Shown: positions 28,101 through 35,185 of the stretch, one piece after another | Layout of the letters: the number at the start of each line of letters is the position of its first letter | Position numbering within the stretch: position 1 is the stretch's first letter | Source: Luminiphilus sp. | GTDB lineage: Bacteria > Pseudomonadota > Gammaproteobacteria > Pseudomonadales > Halieaceae | Assembly (NCBI GenBank): GCA_016779445.1 | Contig: JADHNP010000013.1 | Location: 1 to 45,295, forward strand | Direction of reading: 5' to 3' | DNA length: 45,295 bases | Position numbers and translations under genes: made by a program | Notes under the pieces: model-generated | Database searches by the model: none | Told to the model about the DNA's origin: nothing | What the model saw: only the letters and a program-made list of their open reading frames with translations

Positions 28101-28812
28101 GGGGAACCTGAACGCGCCCAAGGCCGTCGTTTACGCTGCCGTGCTGTATACATTTCGCTGCCTCGCGCGGGACAAGATCCCCCTCAATGAGGGCTGTCTC
28201 CGGCCATTGAACGTTCTGATCCCAGATAACAGCATGATCAGCCCTGAATATCCGGGCGCCGTCATATCAGGCAATACTGAAACCGCTCAGGCCCTGGTGG
28301 GCACCTTATTTGGTGCCTTGCGGGTTGCCGCCTCGTCGCAAGGGACAATGAACAACTTTATCTGGGGTAATGAGGAATTCCAGTACTACGAGACAATCTG
28401 CGGCGGATCGGGCGCAACCCCTGATCACGATGGTGTCGACGCTGTACAGACGCACATGACCAATTCCCGGCTCACCGACCCCGAAATACTCGAGTGGCGC
28501 TTTCCAGTTCTGCTGGAATCTTTCGAAATTCGCCACGGTTCTGGTGGTAATGGTAAGCGGAAGGGCGGCAACGGTGTTGTGCGACGCGTCAAATTCCTAT
28601 CCGATTTTAAAGCCAACGTCCTATCCGGGCACCGCCGAATTCCGCCGTATGGGTTAGATGGTGGGGAGAGCGGGGAAAACGGAGTGAACTTCGTCGAACA
28701 TCATGACGGATCAGTGACGCAGCTATCGGGTATGGATCAGATCGCGCTACAACCCGGGGACGTCTTTGTGATCAAGACCCCCGGCGGAGGGGGTTACGGG
28801 GAGAAAAAGTAG
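25186..28812 (+). CDS. Fused 5-oxoprolinase / hydantoinase A-B (ATP-dependent)
   Basis: A 1208-residue protein combining HyuA (about 1-690) and HyuB (about 700-1205) in one chain, as in bacterial and eukaryotic 5-oxoprolinase. The N-terminal FWIDRGGTFTDIVARRPDG and internal HTVAAGGGSKLHFDGARYR are highly characteristic of OplAH; NAPYNGGTHLPDVT marks HyuB. Known reactions are ATP-driven opening of 5-oxoproline to glutamate and, in related enzymes, hydantoin or N-methylhydantoin hydrolysis. The start has GGAG upstream. It is last in the oxygenase C operon. With a glutamate ligase and sarcosine oxidase in the same island, either 5-oxoproline or an N-methylated lactam or hydantoin is a reasonable substrate. 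Confidence 0.93.
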   Translation: MTDHHAGSAWEFWIDRGGTFTDIVARRPDGTTAIHKLLSDNPEQYRDSAVQGIRDILGVEQTDKVPIEKIRAIKMGTTVATNALLERKGEPTLLLTTKGFRDALRIGYQNRPDLFALNIELPEQLYAAVQEVDERITASGEVLVALDESGARASLQKFYDQGLRSVAIALMHGYRYHDHEIRLLELAQSIGFSQVSASHRVSPLMKFVSRGDTTVVDAYLSPILRRYVEQISSEFDGLASHSGRLKFMQSNGGLTDARYFDGKDAILSGPAGGVVGMARVCEIAGFDRVIGFDMGGTSTDVSHYGGEFEKVFHANVAGVRIRAPMMLIHTVAAGGGSKLHFDGARYRVGPDSAGAHPGPASYRNGGPLTVTDCNVMLGKLQPQLFPKIFGPGANQALDKDACAAKFSELAEAIRLETGNDRSPEQVAAGFLEIAVQNMANAIKTISVQRGYDVTTYTLCCFGGAGGQHACFVADALGISRIFLHSYAGVLSAYGMGLADTIVSRHQAVEAIFDSDLMNELGVVYEDLERQSREELAEQGEAGEKISVKRSVHLRYEGSDTAIIVNGDEFDDVVCEFEKLHKMRFGFISPNKNLIVESVEVEAIAMAASVRIEAHGDTQDCSEKKIESIECFMEDRWRTTPVYERAFLSPELMIDGPAVILDPVSTIVVEPGWRCSTTTGNDIILERFREKEDDTSTGETVDPVMLEVFNNLFMSIAEQMGVVLENTAASVNIKERLDFSCAIFAPDGSLIANAPHMPSHLGSMGETIKTVIREREGDINAGDAYILNAPYNGGTHLPDVTIVKPIFSVEGKLLFYVASRGHHTDIGGTVPGSAPANSTSIEEEGILIDNFLLVENNNFREDEIYNVLTAGKWPSRNPEMNIADFKAQLAACEKGAYELGLMVEHYGADTVHSYMRHVQDNAEEAIRRVLETLEDGSFEYEMDCGSKICVSIAVDREKREATVDFAGTSAQHQGNLNAPKAVVYAAVLYTFRCLARDKIPLNEGCLRPLNVLIPDNSMISPEYPGAVISGNTETAQALVGTLFGALRVAASSQGTMNNFIWGNEEFQYYETICGGSGATPDHDGVDAVQTHMTNSRLTDPEILEWRFPVLLESFEIRHGSGGNGKRKGGNGVVRRVKFLSDFKANVLSGHRRIPPYGLDGGESGENGVNFVEHHDGSVTQLSGMDQIALQPGDVFVIKTPGGGGYGEKK

Positions 28813-28948
28813 TGACTATTGTGCCGTCCCGTTCATGACAGGCCTTGAAAATAGGCCGTCGAAAGAGACTCGCGTTGCCGACGATACAAGGTGTGTGCCC
28901 GACGGTAAGCCTTGAGACTGTCTAATTTGCCGCGGTGGATCACAGCGA

Positions 28949-29317
28949 CTATGCCGCATCCGCCGGGTCGAGCAAGACTGCGTCCACCTCGGCATCAAAA
29001 TCGATAAAACTTGATTGGACCAGAGTGCCGGCTGCGCTGGGCGCTTTACACTACTCGCGATACACACGATCGAATTCGCCACAATCTTTATGGCGACACA
29101 GGTAGACGTTGACTATGTCGTCCGGCTTCAGTCCCCTTGCTCCCGCAACGGCCATCAGGTTCGCGAGCGTCTGGTGCACCTGTATCTCGAACGAAGCCTC
29201 GCTAAGGCGCTGCCCTTCAGTTTGGCGTGGCGTCTGCCCGGATATAAAAACCAAGCTTCCCGCAGCCCCGACAGCCCGCCATTTATACAGGGCCCGCTCG
29301 GGAGTGTAGAATCGCTG
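28949..29317 (-). pseudogene. ridA: RidA/YjgF-family pseudogene (in-frame TAG, no ATG start)
   Basis: Reading the minus strand in a single frame gives ERALYKWRAVGAAGS then LVFISGQTPRQTEG, VHQTLANLMAVAGARG, EFDRVYRE, a TAG at 29051-29053, and in the same frame GTLVQSSFIDFDAEVDAVLL ending at TAG 28949-28951. These are N- and C-terminal RidA signatures (enamine/imine deaminase). No frameshift is needed: one amber codon interrupts the protein where Tyr or Phe is usual. No ATG precedes the first conserved residues; only TTG or CTG are available. A small membrane-protein gene starts on the opposite strand nearby. It is most simply a decayed gene; a sequencing error at one base would be the alternative. 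Confidence 0.75.
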
Positions 29318-29341
29318 CAGCCAGAGAAAAAGGAGATGGCG

Positions 29342-29572
29342 ATGACCATGTTGCTAGATACGGCTCTGCATCTGAGCCTAGTTGTTCTGCCAGCAATTTG
29401 TCTTTTCTGGGCCCTGAGTAAGCTGGGGCTGGAAAGCGTTGTGGATGCATTTGGCGGGACCCTCGGTGCGCTAATCTTCACGGCTTGGATGGTCGCTACC
29501 ATTCCCATCGCTTTCGATCTGGGATTGTGGGGAGAGCTTAAAGTTGAGAGGATCGCCCAAGAGGGGAAGTAG
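29342..29572 (+). CDS. Small membrane protein, two predicted helices
   Basis: About 76 residues with two hydrophobic segments (roughly 8-27 and 38-60) and a short charged tail. ATG 29342 is preferred with GGAG (29332-29335) six bases upstream; the open frame extends far upstream over the RidA remnant but that part is not protein-like. It is not recognised as a known family. It lies between the RidA remnant and the Coq4-like gene. Confidence 0.6.
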   Translation: MTMLLDTALHLSLVVLPAICLFWALSKLGLESVVDAFGGTLGALIFTAWMVATIPIAFDLGLWGELKVERIAQEGK

Positions 29573-29636
29573 ATCGGGTAAAGCCCTCGGATTGAATAGT
29601 CTTCAAATCATTTTATGGGGTGTCTGGTAAAAGTCT

Positions 29637-30161
29637 ATGTCCCACATGAACTTACGCTATCAACAGCAGCATTGTGAGTTAACGCTCAGCGAGGGCGTGG
29701 CGGAATATCGGTCATATCTCCGAGATATCGACAGAAAAGCGATGACCGATGGAGAGGATTCCCGGCTGATTTTGGAGCATGACGCAACACACGTGATTTT
29801 TGGGATGGATACCTCGTTGGAGCAGGAGGCCGGCCTTGATACGTGGCTTATTTTCGGATGCCAATTTAAATGGCGGTACCTGCGGGGTTATTCGCAGCTG
29901 CCTGAGATTAAGGCCTTATACCAAGCGTTAATGACTGAAGGCGGCTGGCGCTTATTTCTGAAACTCTATTGGAAGTGCCTCGGTTTGAAGTGGCGGATCT
30001 TTCGCCGAACTCGACGTATGAGTCAAAAGTGGCCCTTTCAATTCCCCGAGGAGTGGCTGGCTCTGCCTATTTCAGCGTTGAGAGAACGTCACGGCATCGA
30101 CATCCTCACTTACGAAGAGCGCGACACCGGTGATTTACTCGAATGGAGCGGACAGTATTGA
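29637..30161 (+). CDS. Coq4-like metal-binding protein
   Basis: A 174-residue protein with the motif HDATH followed after eleven residues by Glu (His48, Asp49, His52, Glu64), which is the HDxxHx11E zinc/metal signature of Coq4 family proteins linked to ubiquinone biosynthesis. The rest is helical and rich in aromatic and basic residues (KLYWKCLGLKWRIFRRTRR), suggesting membrane contact. It is shorter than mitochondrial Coq4, as bacterial Coq4-like proteins often are. Start codons at 29637 and 29646 are both possible. It starts 64 bases after the small membrane gene. Its role in this strain is unknown. Confidence 0.6.
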   Translation: MSHMNLRYQQQHCELTLSEGVAEYRSYLRDIDRKAMTDGEDSRLILEHDATHVIFGMDTSLEQEAGLDTWLIFGCQFKWRYLRGYSQLPEIKALYQALMTEGGWRLFLKLYWKCLGLKWRIFRRTRRMSQKWPFQFPEEWLALPISALRERHGIDILTYEERDTGDLLEWSGQY

Positions 30162-30732
30162 TTGGTGTAGCCACCCCCCTGGTACTGAGGCCTCCGCGTT
30201 AGTGCTTCCCAACCCGTCGTCGCGTGAGACGGGCGCATGCAAAATGTCCATGGTCCCATGTCTTTTGGCCCAACATCACAGGAGGCTTTTATTGATGAAT
30301 GGCCATATATGATTCCGGCCGCCGTGATGACGGCAGGGTCACGGCATTGTTCAAGACGCTCAACTTGTTGGAGGGAGCGTGGGACTCATGCGTTGCCGTA
30401 GACGGCGGAAATCTTGTTTGCTCTCGTGCAAGGGTTTAGTACCCCCGCTCAAAATCGGTAGCGGATTTTATATATCCACCGTCCGGTGTGTGGGCCTTGG
30501 GGATATCGTTGGCTATCAGCCCTAAACCATCTGGTTGTGGCAGGTTATGATAATTCAATTTGCTGCCGCTGCTTGCGAACACCCAGAGTGGGGTCGTGTC
30601 GACTCGGCGAAGATTGAGTCGAGCGGGAAGCAATAAAAAGACGAGGGTAGAGATCGGGACACTTTTCGCAAAGAGTATTTACCGCAAGATAACGTCGCGC
30701 GCGGGTAATTGCGGTTAAGGCGTGGACTCGCC
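30162..30732. other. Region without a convincing gene
   Basis: About 570 bases. It holds a CCCGTC/GACGGG hairpin near 30211-30231 without a T run, and on the minus strand an open stretch (see next entry). Nothing else resembles a known gene. Confidence 0.5.
30436..30633 (-). other. Unassigned open stretch, possible gene remnant
   Basis: A minus-strand frame that starts with TTG and ends with DGGYIKSATDFERGY. The amino-acid composition looks protein-like, and the frame continues upstream with a hydrophobic LVFLLLPARL run after a stop near 30688, suggesting a lost signal peptide or a non-standard start. I recognise no family. It may be the 3' part of a decayed gene. Confidence 0.25.
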
Positions 30733-31515
30733 TTAATTCACTACCGAGGTGCCGCCATCAACTGGAATGACCTGACCGGTAATGAAGGCTCCTGCGGGTG
30801 AGGCCAGCATAATGGCGATACCAGCAATATCGGTGGCTTTTCCCCAGCGACGCATGGGAATGGTCTGCAGTTCGGCCTCATAGGCTTCTTGATCATTACT
30901 TAGGAATTCAGTCATCTTTGAAAAAAAGCGGCCGGGAGCAATAGCGTTCACGCGAATGTGATCTTTTGCCAATTCGGCTGACAGTATGCGAGTGAGTTGA
31001 TGAATACCTGCTTTAGAGACTGCGTAACTGAAGTTGTCGACAGCGTTCCCCACCATACCGGCGATGGAGCCAATGTTGATAATGCTAGCGGTGCTGTCGG
31101 CACTGGCGTTTGCCTGTAGCAATGGTGTCAGGGCCTGAATCAGGAAAAAAGGGCTTTTGGTATTAACGTTCATCGTTTTATCCCAGCCTTGCTCTGGGAA
31201 CTGGCCAAAGGGTGCCCCCCAACCAGCGCCTGCGTTGTTAACGAGCACATCGATATGCTGCTCGCAAGAATTCAACTCGGATACGAGATTCTGGAGCCCC
31301 TCAGAGGTTGCAACATCACCGGGGATGGCAACGCATTCGCCGTACTGACTCAATTCTGCCGCGGCGCTGATGCAGGCATCACGCTTTCGGGCAGTGATGT
31401 ACACACGCTTGGCGCCTGCCTCTAGGAACCCTTGCGCCATAAACGAACCCAGCCCGCGGCTACCCCCCGTAACAACACAAATTTTGTCTTGCATGGAAAA
31501 CAAGGATTCAATCAT
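30733..31515 (-). CDS. Short-chain dehydrogenase/reductase (FabG-like)
   Basis: A 260-residue classical SDR. The cofactor motif TGGSRGLG is at 16-23, NNAG follows near residue 92, catalytic Ser lies in INIGSIAGM, and YAVSK supplies Tyr and Lys. The C-terminus GQVIPVDGGTSVVN is typical. It is an NAD(P)-dependent oxidoreductase of an unknown alcohol or ketone. It stands alone on the minus strand downstream of the ABM-domain gene. No substrate can be deduced. Confidence 0.92.
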   Translation of the reverse strand: MIESLFSMQDKICVVTGGSRGLGSFMAQGFLEAGAKRVYITARKRDACISAAAELSQYGECVAIPGDVATSEGLQNLVSELNSCEQHIDVLVNNAGAGWGAPFGQFPEQGWDKTMNVNTKSPFFLIQALTPLLQANASADSTASIINIGSIAGMVGNAVDNFSYAVSKAGIHQLTRILSAELAKDHIRVNAIAPGRFFSKMTEFLSNDQEAYEAELQTIPMRRWGKATDIAGIAIMLASPAGAFITGQVIPVDGGTSVVN

Positions 31516-31606
31516 TCTTTCTTGCCTTTTTTATGAGCGCCAGATTATGAGAGTGTACCCCTCGTTTGTGACACCAAGCTCGCTTTTAGTCATTAGCAAC
31601 TGATAC

Positions 31607-31758
31607 CTAACCGAGCAGGGTGTGGATAATATAGCCAGCCACAATAGACATCAGGATGACTATGAAATCCCCTCTGAGCAAGGCATAGAATATCGGCACA
31701 CAGAGTGCCGCCGCGAGTAGGACTGATCGGTTCAGAGTGTGTTATCTCTTATCAACAT
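31607..31758 (-). pseudogene. Small two-helix membrane ORF, apparently frameshifted
   Basis: An ATG at 31758, overlapping the end of the ABM-domain gene, opens the peptide MLIRDNTL and stops at TGA. In another frame, LNRSVLLAAALCVPIFYALL followed by RGDFIVILMSIVAGYIIHTL and LG runs to TAG at 31607-31609. That second part looks like a genuine two-helix membrane protein but has no ATG, GTG or TTG at its beginning (only CTG at 31735, right after a stop). One inserted base would join the two into a 50-residue protein. Either a frameshift mutation, a base-calling error or an unusual start is involved. Confidence 0.35.
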
Positions 31759-32054
31759 GAAGAGGCATCTGCGATGCTGAAAATGCTGACAGTGGGTGCG
31801 TCCCTGCAGACGTCTGTGGCTCTATCCAAGGTGCCGACCGCTTGTCTGCTCTGCAGATATTTTCCGTAGTTTTCTTTGGCGTTCCATCGCTCGGTGATGA
31901 CCCGGTTGTTCGAATCTTCTAGGTTATCGGTCAGGTCTGTAGTTTGGAGTCCGTCAAAGGTTTTGGTGGGCCTGAGCTTTTCGTTGAGTAGCGCTGTGAA
32001 GCCGTCTCGCTCTCGGTCCTTAAAATGCCCCCGTAGCAAAATGTTTACCGTCAT
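31752..32054 (-). CDS. Antibiotic-biosynthesis-monooxygenase (ABM)-domain protein
   Basis: A 100-residue ferredoxin-fold protein of the ABM/quinol-monooxygenase-like superfamily. Features are FDGLQTTDL, the strand NNRVITERWNAKENYGKYL and the end PTVSIFSIADA, all in the positions usual for this dimeric fold. It may be a monooxygenase or a stress-related small-molecule-binding protein. It starts at ATG 32054 and faces the secreted-protein gene across a 167-base divergent region. The function is unproven. Confidence 0.72.
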   Translation of the reverse strand: MTVNILLRGHFKDRERDGFTALLNEKLRPTKTFDGLQTTDLTDNLEDSNNRVITERWNAKENYGKYLQSRQAVGTLDRATDVCRDAPTVSIFSIADASSC

Positions 32055-32221
32055 GTCAGTCTCTTCGGCGGTGTTTCGGCCTGTTTCAATACTCTGCTGT
32101 GTGTCTCAATGAGTATATAGCGTTCTTGCAGTAGATGGCCTCAAATCACCCTTTATGGGCTTCTGATGAAATTACAGTTATTCTTCATTAATCCAACGCA
32201 AATGATCAACAGGAGATCAAT

Positions 32222-32656
32222 ATGAAGTACCTCGCTTTTGCGATTCTTGCCGTTTGTGTCGCTGGGTCGGCTATTGCTGACGACCATAGCGCCAATTTAT
32301 CTTTTGAGCCGCGTCAAGAAAGTGCACCAATGGCTCTTACATCAATACATCTGTCTCAGGGCGGTGGAGTGATAACTGCAACAGGGGAGATGGGTAAATA
32401 CGGTCGTGTTTACACGACCTACACGCTGACAGCTGATCCGGGCGGCATGCAGGGCACTGTACTGGGAGAAGGTAGGGGAGCAATGGAGGACGGTACATTT
32501 GCGTCAGGCTCTGGTTCGGGCGCTTACTACCGAGAAGGAACGAAATTCACCATGCACATTTTTTTCAAAATCAGTGATGGCACTCAGAACCTCGATAAAA
32601 TTGTGTTCGACGCCGCTACAGGTGAATTAACGCATGATGCTTATATCGTGAAATGA
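32222..32656 (+). CDS. Secreted protein with signal peptide, unknown family
   Basis: A 144-residue protein with a clear Sec signal (MKYLAFAILAVCVAGSAIA then DDHS). The mature part is glycine-rich and beta-like, with repeated short turns (GEGRGAMEDGTFASGSGSGA), similar in style to small periplasmic beta-barrel or allene-oxide-cyclase-like proteins, but I do not recognise the family. ATG 32222 has AGGAG upstream. A strong terminator follows, so it is probably a single-gene transcript with its promoter in 32055-32221. Confidence 0.8.
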   Translation: MKYLAFAILAVCVAGSAIADDHSANLSFEPRQESAPMALTSIHLSQGGGVITATGEMGKYGRVYTTYTLTADPGGMQGTVLGEGRGAMEDGTFASGSGSGAYYREGTKFTMHIFFKISDGTQNLDKIVFDAATGELTHDAYIVK

Positions 32657-32687
32657 GCCTGAGATTCTATTGTTAAAGAGTATTACT

Positions 32688-32709
32688 GCCCGCCTTGTGC
32701 GGGCTTTTT
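32688..32709 (+). terminator. Rho-independent terminator after the secreted-protein gene
   Basis: Stem GCCCGC (32688-32693) and GCGGGC (32699-32704) with loop CTTGT, followed by TTTTT. Confidence 0.9.
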
Positions 32710-33024
32710 ATTTGCGCTCCTGAAAGTGAGTTGACCGCCCTTCGGAGTGTTTCAACACACCGCCTTAGCCTTTAGGAACCCCGTAGGTAATCTATCTCGA
32801 TGCATCTCCCAAATTAACGTTGAGTGGCCGACAACTCTATGCGCTTTCCTTAAGCGAAGTTCGGTACTACCATGCTGGCGGCGTCGTGGTCAGCGACTTA
32901 ATTGCTTCGAATATTTTTCGCGTCGTTTCAAGAAGCCTGTTCTACGTAAAAAAAGCGGACTTCCTAGCGATTTTTTTGAGTGGTTTATCAAATCAGTCAT
33001 GGCTAAGTATTCACGGGAGATGCA
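32710..33024. other. Intergenic, no convincing gene
   Basis: About 315 bases between the terminator and the O-antigen-ligase-type gene. Two overlapping plus-strand frames are open, but their products are basic or low in recognisable structure. The region probably carries the promoter of the next gene. GGGAGA near 33015 is that gene's ribosome binding site. Confidence 0.5.
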
Positions 33025-34290
33025 GTGACAATAAAACGCCTTTCTCGCATAGCCCTCTTGGCCGCGGCGCTACTGCCTGTAGCGCACCTGACTTCTTTGG
33101 GAGTGATGGAGGCGAGTGGTTTTATCTTGCTGGTGGCGAGTGGCGCGCTTTTTGCTTTGGAGTCCAGTGTGAATCCCTCGGCCTCGCTGGAGAGAATTCA
33201 CTCTGGCGCCGCTATGCCTATTGTGGGATACGCCGCTTTGACCCTGCTAAGCATCGGTGTGATGTTGGACCAGCCTCATGATCAGATAGCTGCGCTCCGC
33301 GAACTCAAATGGGTGCTCTATTTTTTTGCCTTTTTGTACTTTTTTGACCGTTTTTGGAGCGACGCGTGGAGGCGCTATATTCCTGTGCTGTCGAGTGCCG
33401 TGGCATTGATGGGACTCTTCGGACTTTGTCAGTTTGTATACGGGTGGGAATGGCCGCGACCAGAGTCAGTTTTGTCACCTTGGGGCGAGTACTTTCGTGT
33501 AACTGGATTTTTCAATCAGCCCCAATCCTTTGCTGGTAACTTGGGCATGGCAACATTGTTTTTGCTGGGCTTCACAATGAGTCATTTTGAAAGGGGATCG
33601 AGAGTCGTCGAGAATCCACCTTTTCATCTGCTGGCATTCGTGATCATGGGCTTGCTAGGTGTCATACTCACGTTGACACGTTCCGCTTGGCTCGGTGCTG
33701 CTGTCGTAGCGGTGCTCGCGTTCGGCCGAGTCAAAACAAGTTGGGGTGCTATTACCCTCGTGGTTTTCCTGGTGCTTACGGGTATAGGTTGGTATTCCGG
33801 CTCGCCATTCAGCGACAGATTATCAAGCGATGTAAGCGTCAACGAAGAGAGTATCGAGATTCGCCAAGAGCTATGGGAGGCTAATTGGCGTATGTTTCAG
33901 GACTCTCCCTATTTAGGGATTGGGCCGGGTCAGAATCTCAGTCGGCTTGAAGAGTATTACCAAGAGGCCGAGGTTGAATATGGGATTATTGACCGGGCGC
34001 ACAACAACATATTGGAGCATCTGGCTGGCCAAGGCCTCTTTGTAGCGGGCTTCTATTTGATCTTCTCAGGTTATTTTCTATGGGCAGCTTATTGCGTCTC
34101 AGTTCGGCAGGACGCAGATCGCTTTGTGAGAAGTATCGGCGCAGGGAGTCTTTGTGCTCAGGTTTATTTTCATATTTTAGGGTTGGTGGATAGCAATTTC
34201 TTTGATCAAGAGGTCAAAAATATTATCGTGTGGGTCTGGGCACTGACTGCTGCTGCGTATGGCCGCAATAGAGAGCCTGCCGTAACCTGA
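33025..34290 (+). CDS. O-antigen ligase / Wzy-type polysaccharide membrane protein
   Basis: A 421-residue inner-membrane protein with about ten to twelve hydrophobic segments. The Wzy_C domain is visible: LTLTRSAWLGAAVVAVLAF, then a large periplasmic loop (residues about 250-340) with GIGPGQN and DRAHNNILEHLAGQGLF, whose His is a signature of O-antigen ligases. It joins O-antigen to lipid A-core, or polymerises it. The start is GTG 33025 with GGGAGA upstream. It lies at the edge of the core-biosynthesis locus, which favours the ligase (WaaL) role over polymerase, but sequence alone does not decide. Confidence 0.85.
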   Translation: MTIKRLSRIALLAAALLPVAHLTSLGVMEASGFILLVASGALFALESSVNPSASLERIHSGAAMPIVGYAALTLLSIGVMLDQPHDQIAALRELKWVLYFFAFLYFFDRFWSDAWRRYIPVLSSAVALMGLFGLCQFVYGWEWPRPESVLSPWGEYFRVTGFFNQPQSFAGNLGMATLFLLGFTMSHFERGSRVVENPPFHLLAFVIMGLLGVILTLTRSAWLGAAVVAVLAFGRVKTSWGAITLVVFLVLTGIGWYSGSPFSDRLSSDVSVNEESIEIRQELWEANWRMFQDSPYLGIGPGQNLSRLEEYYQEAEVEYGIIDRAHNNILEHLAGQGLFVAGFYLIFSGYFLWAAYCVSVRQDADRFVRSIGAGSLCAQVYFHILGLVDSNFFDQEVKNIIVWVWALTAAAYGRNREPAVT

Positions 34291-34400
34291 AGAGCTGAAG
34301 TCACTCTGGCTGCAACTCACTGACTTAGCGCTAGAAATTGGCAGATCGATAGGCTATTCATCGTGGTGGGGTCAAATCGTATACCCTTTGCCTATTCTTG

Positions 34401-35165
34401 CTACTGAATATAAGACTCGGAAGCCAATTCTGACAAAGTGAAGACGGTGTTTTTGAGCGCGAAGGCGTTCAACGGGTTTTGAGCAGCATAATAATTGAAG
34501 ATGCGGTCGGCCTGCAGATGCACAGGCGTTTGATATGTCACAAATTTCTCAGCCGCCGATGCGGACACTGCATAGGCGTGTGCGCCGAGCACCTTGCCCA
34601 TCTGATAGACGTCCGGTGAGTGGGATCGCATGCAGATGTTGTCGATCCAACTTCGGCTGACCTTATGCCAGTTGGCGACCCGTAGGTAATGAAACCCCAG
34701 GTAGATCTGCTGTTGGAGACGGTAGCGTAGAGTCGGCAGCTTGTGGCCATAGTAGCCCAACATCAACAGTTCCCAATCTTCGGGTAGTTGCCCAATAACA
34801 CTGTCAAAGTATTGCAGTTGGTCAGGTTGCGGTAGGACGTCATCTTCCAGAATCAGTATCCGCTGATGCCCCTCATCCAACATGTTTTGATAGATATTGC
34901 GGTGAGACAAGGCGCAGGCGACCTCTCCCAGATTCATTGAACGTGAGGTTCTCTTGGTGTGTCTGTGCGCTACATCGTCATAGATTTGTTGTTCTATCAC
35001 CTGTGTGGAGGAGTAGTCCTTCTTATCTGTTCCCCAGAAATAACACCAGTTGAGCCCATCTAGTACCTTGGCGACATTGGCATGTCGTGCGGTAGTGTGG
35101 GGCAGACTCAATACATAAATCTTGTCGAAATACCGATTCAGCGGTTGGAATATATCTGGCGTCAT
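34401..35165 (-). CDS. Glycosyltransferase family 25 (LPS core)
   Basis: A 254-residue GT25 enzyme, the family of Haemophilus/Neisseria LOS galactosyl- and glucosyltransferases. It begins IYVLSLPHTTARHANVAKVL and contains GEVACALSHRNIYQ and the acidic ILEDDVLP, all hallmark GT25 motifs. ATG 35165 is preferred because it starts 20 bases after the preceding GT2 gene; a GTG at 35234 would overlap that gene. It probably adds a hexose to the outer core at the cytoplasmic membrane. Confidence 0.88.
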   Translation of the reverse strand: MTPDIFQPLNRYFDKIYVLSLPHTTARHANVAKVLDGLNWCYFWGTDKKDYSSTQVIEQQIYDDVAHRHTKRTSRSMNLGEVACALSHRNIYQNMLDEGHQRILILEDDVLPQPDQLQYFDSVIGQLPEDWELLMLGYYGHKLPTLRYRLQQQIYLGFHYLRVANWHKVSRSWIDNICMRSHSPDVYQMGKVLGAHAYAVSASAAEKFVTYQTPVHLQADRIFNYYAAQNPLNAFALKNTVFTLSELASESYIQ

Positions 35166-35185
35166 CGCACTACTAAGGCTATTGG

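Noticed and set aside
29051-29053. TAG in RidA as a pyrrolysine codon
   Set aside because: RidA proteins have no pyrrolysine, and no pylT/pylS-like genes or methyltransferases of that kind are present.
28816-29082. Minus-strand open frame of 88 residues after the oxoprolinase gene
   Set aside because: It overlaps the RidA remnant in another frame and its product has no protein-like features; the RidA frame explains the sequence.
29015-29341. N-terminal extension of the small membrane protein
   Set aside because: It runs antisense over the RidA remnant, and a good ribosome binding site lies at 29332.
32747-33028. Plus-strand frame ending at the start of the O-antigen-ligase-type gene
   Set aside because: The product is basic and patternless with no supporting homology; the region looks intergenic.
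32820-33281. Overlapping plus-strand frame of 153 residues
   Set aside because: It runs into the O-antigen-ligase-type gene in a different frame; that gene has clear motifs.
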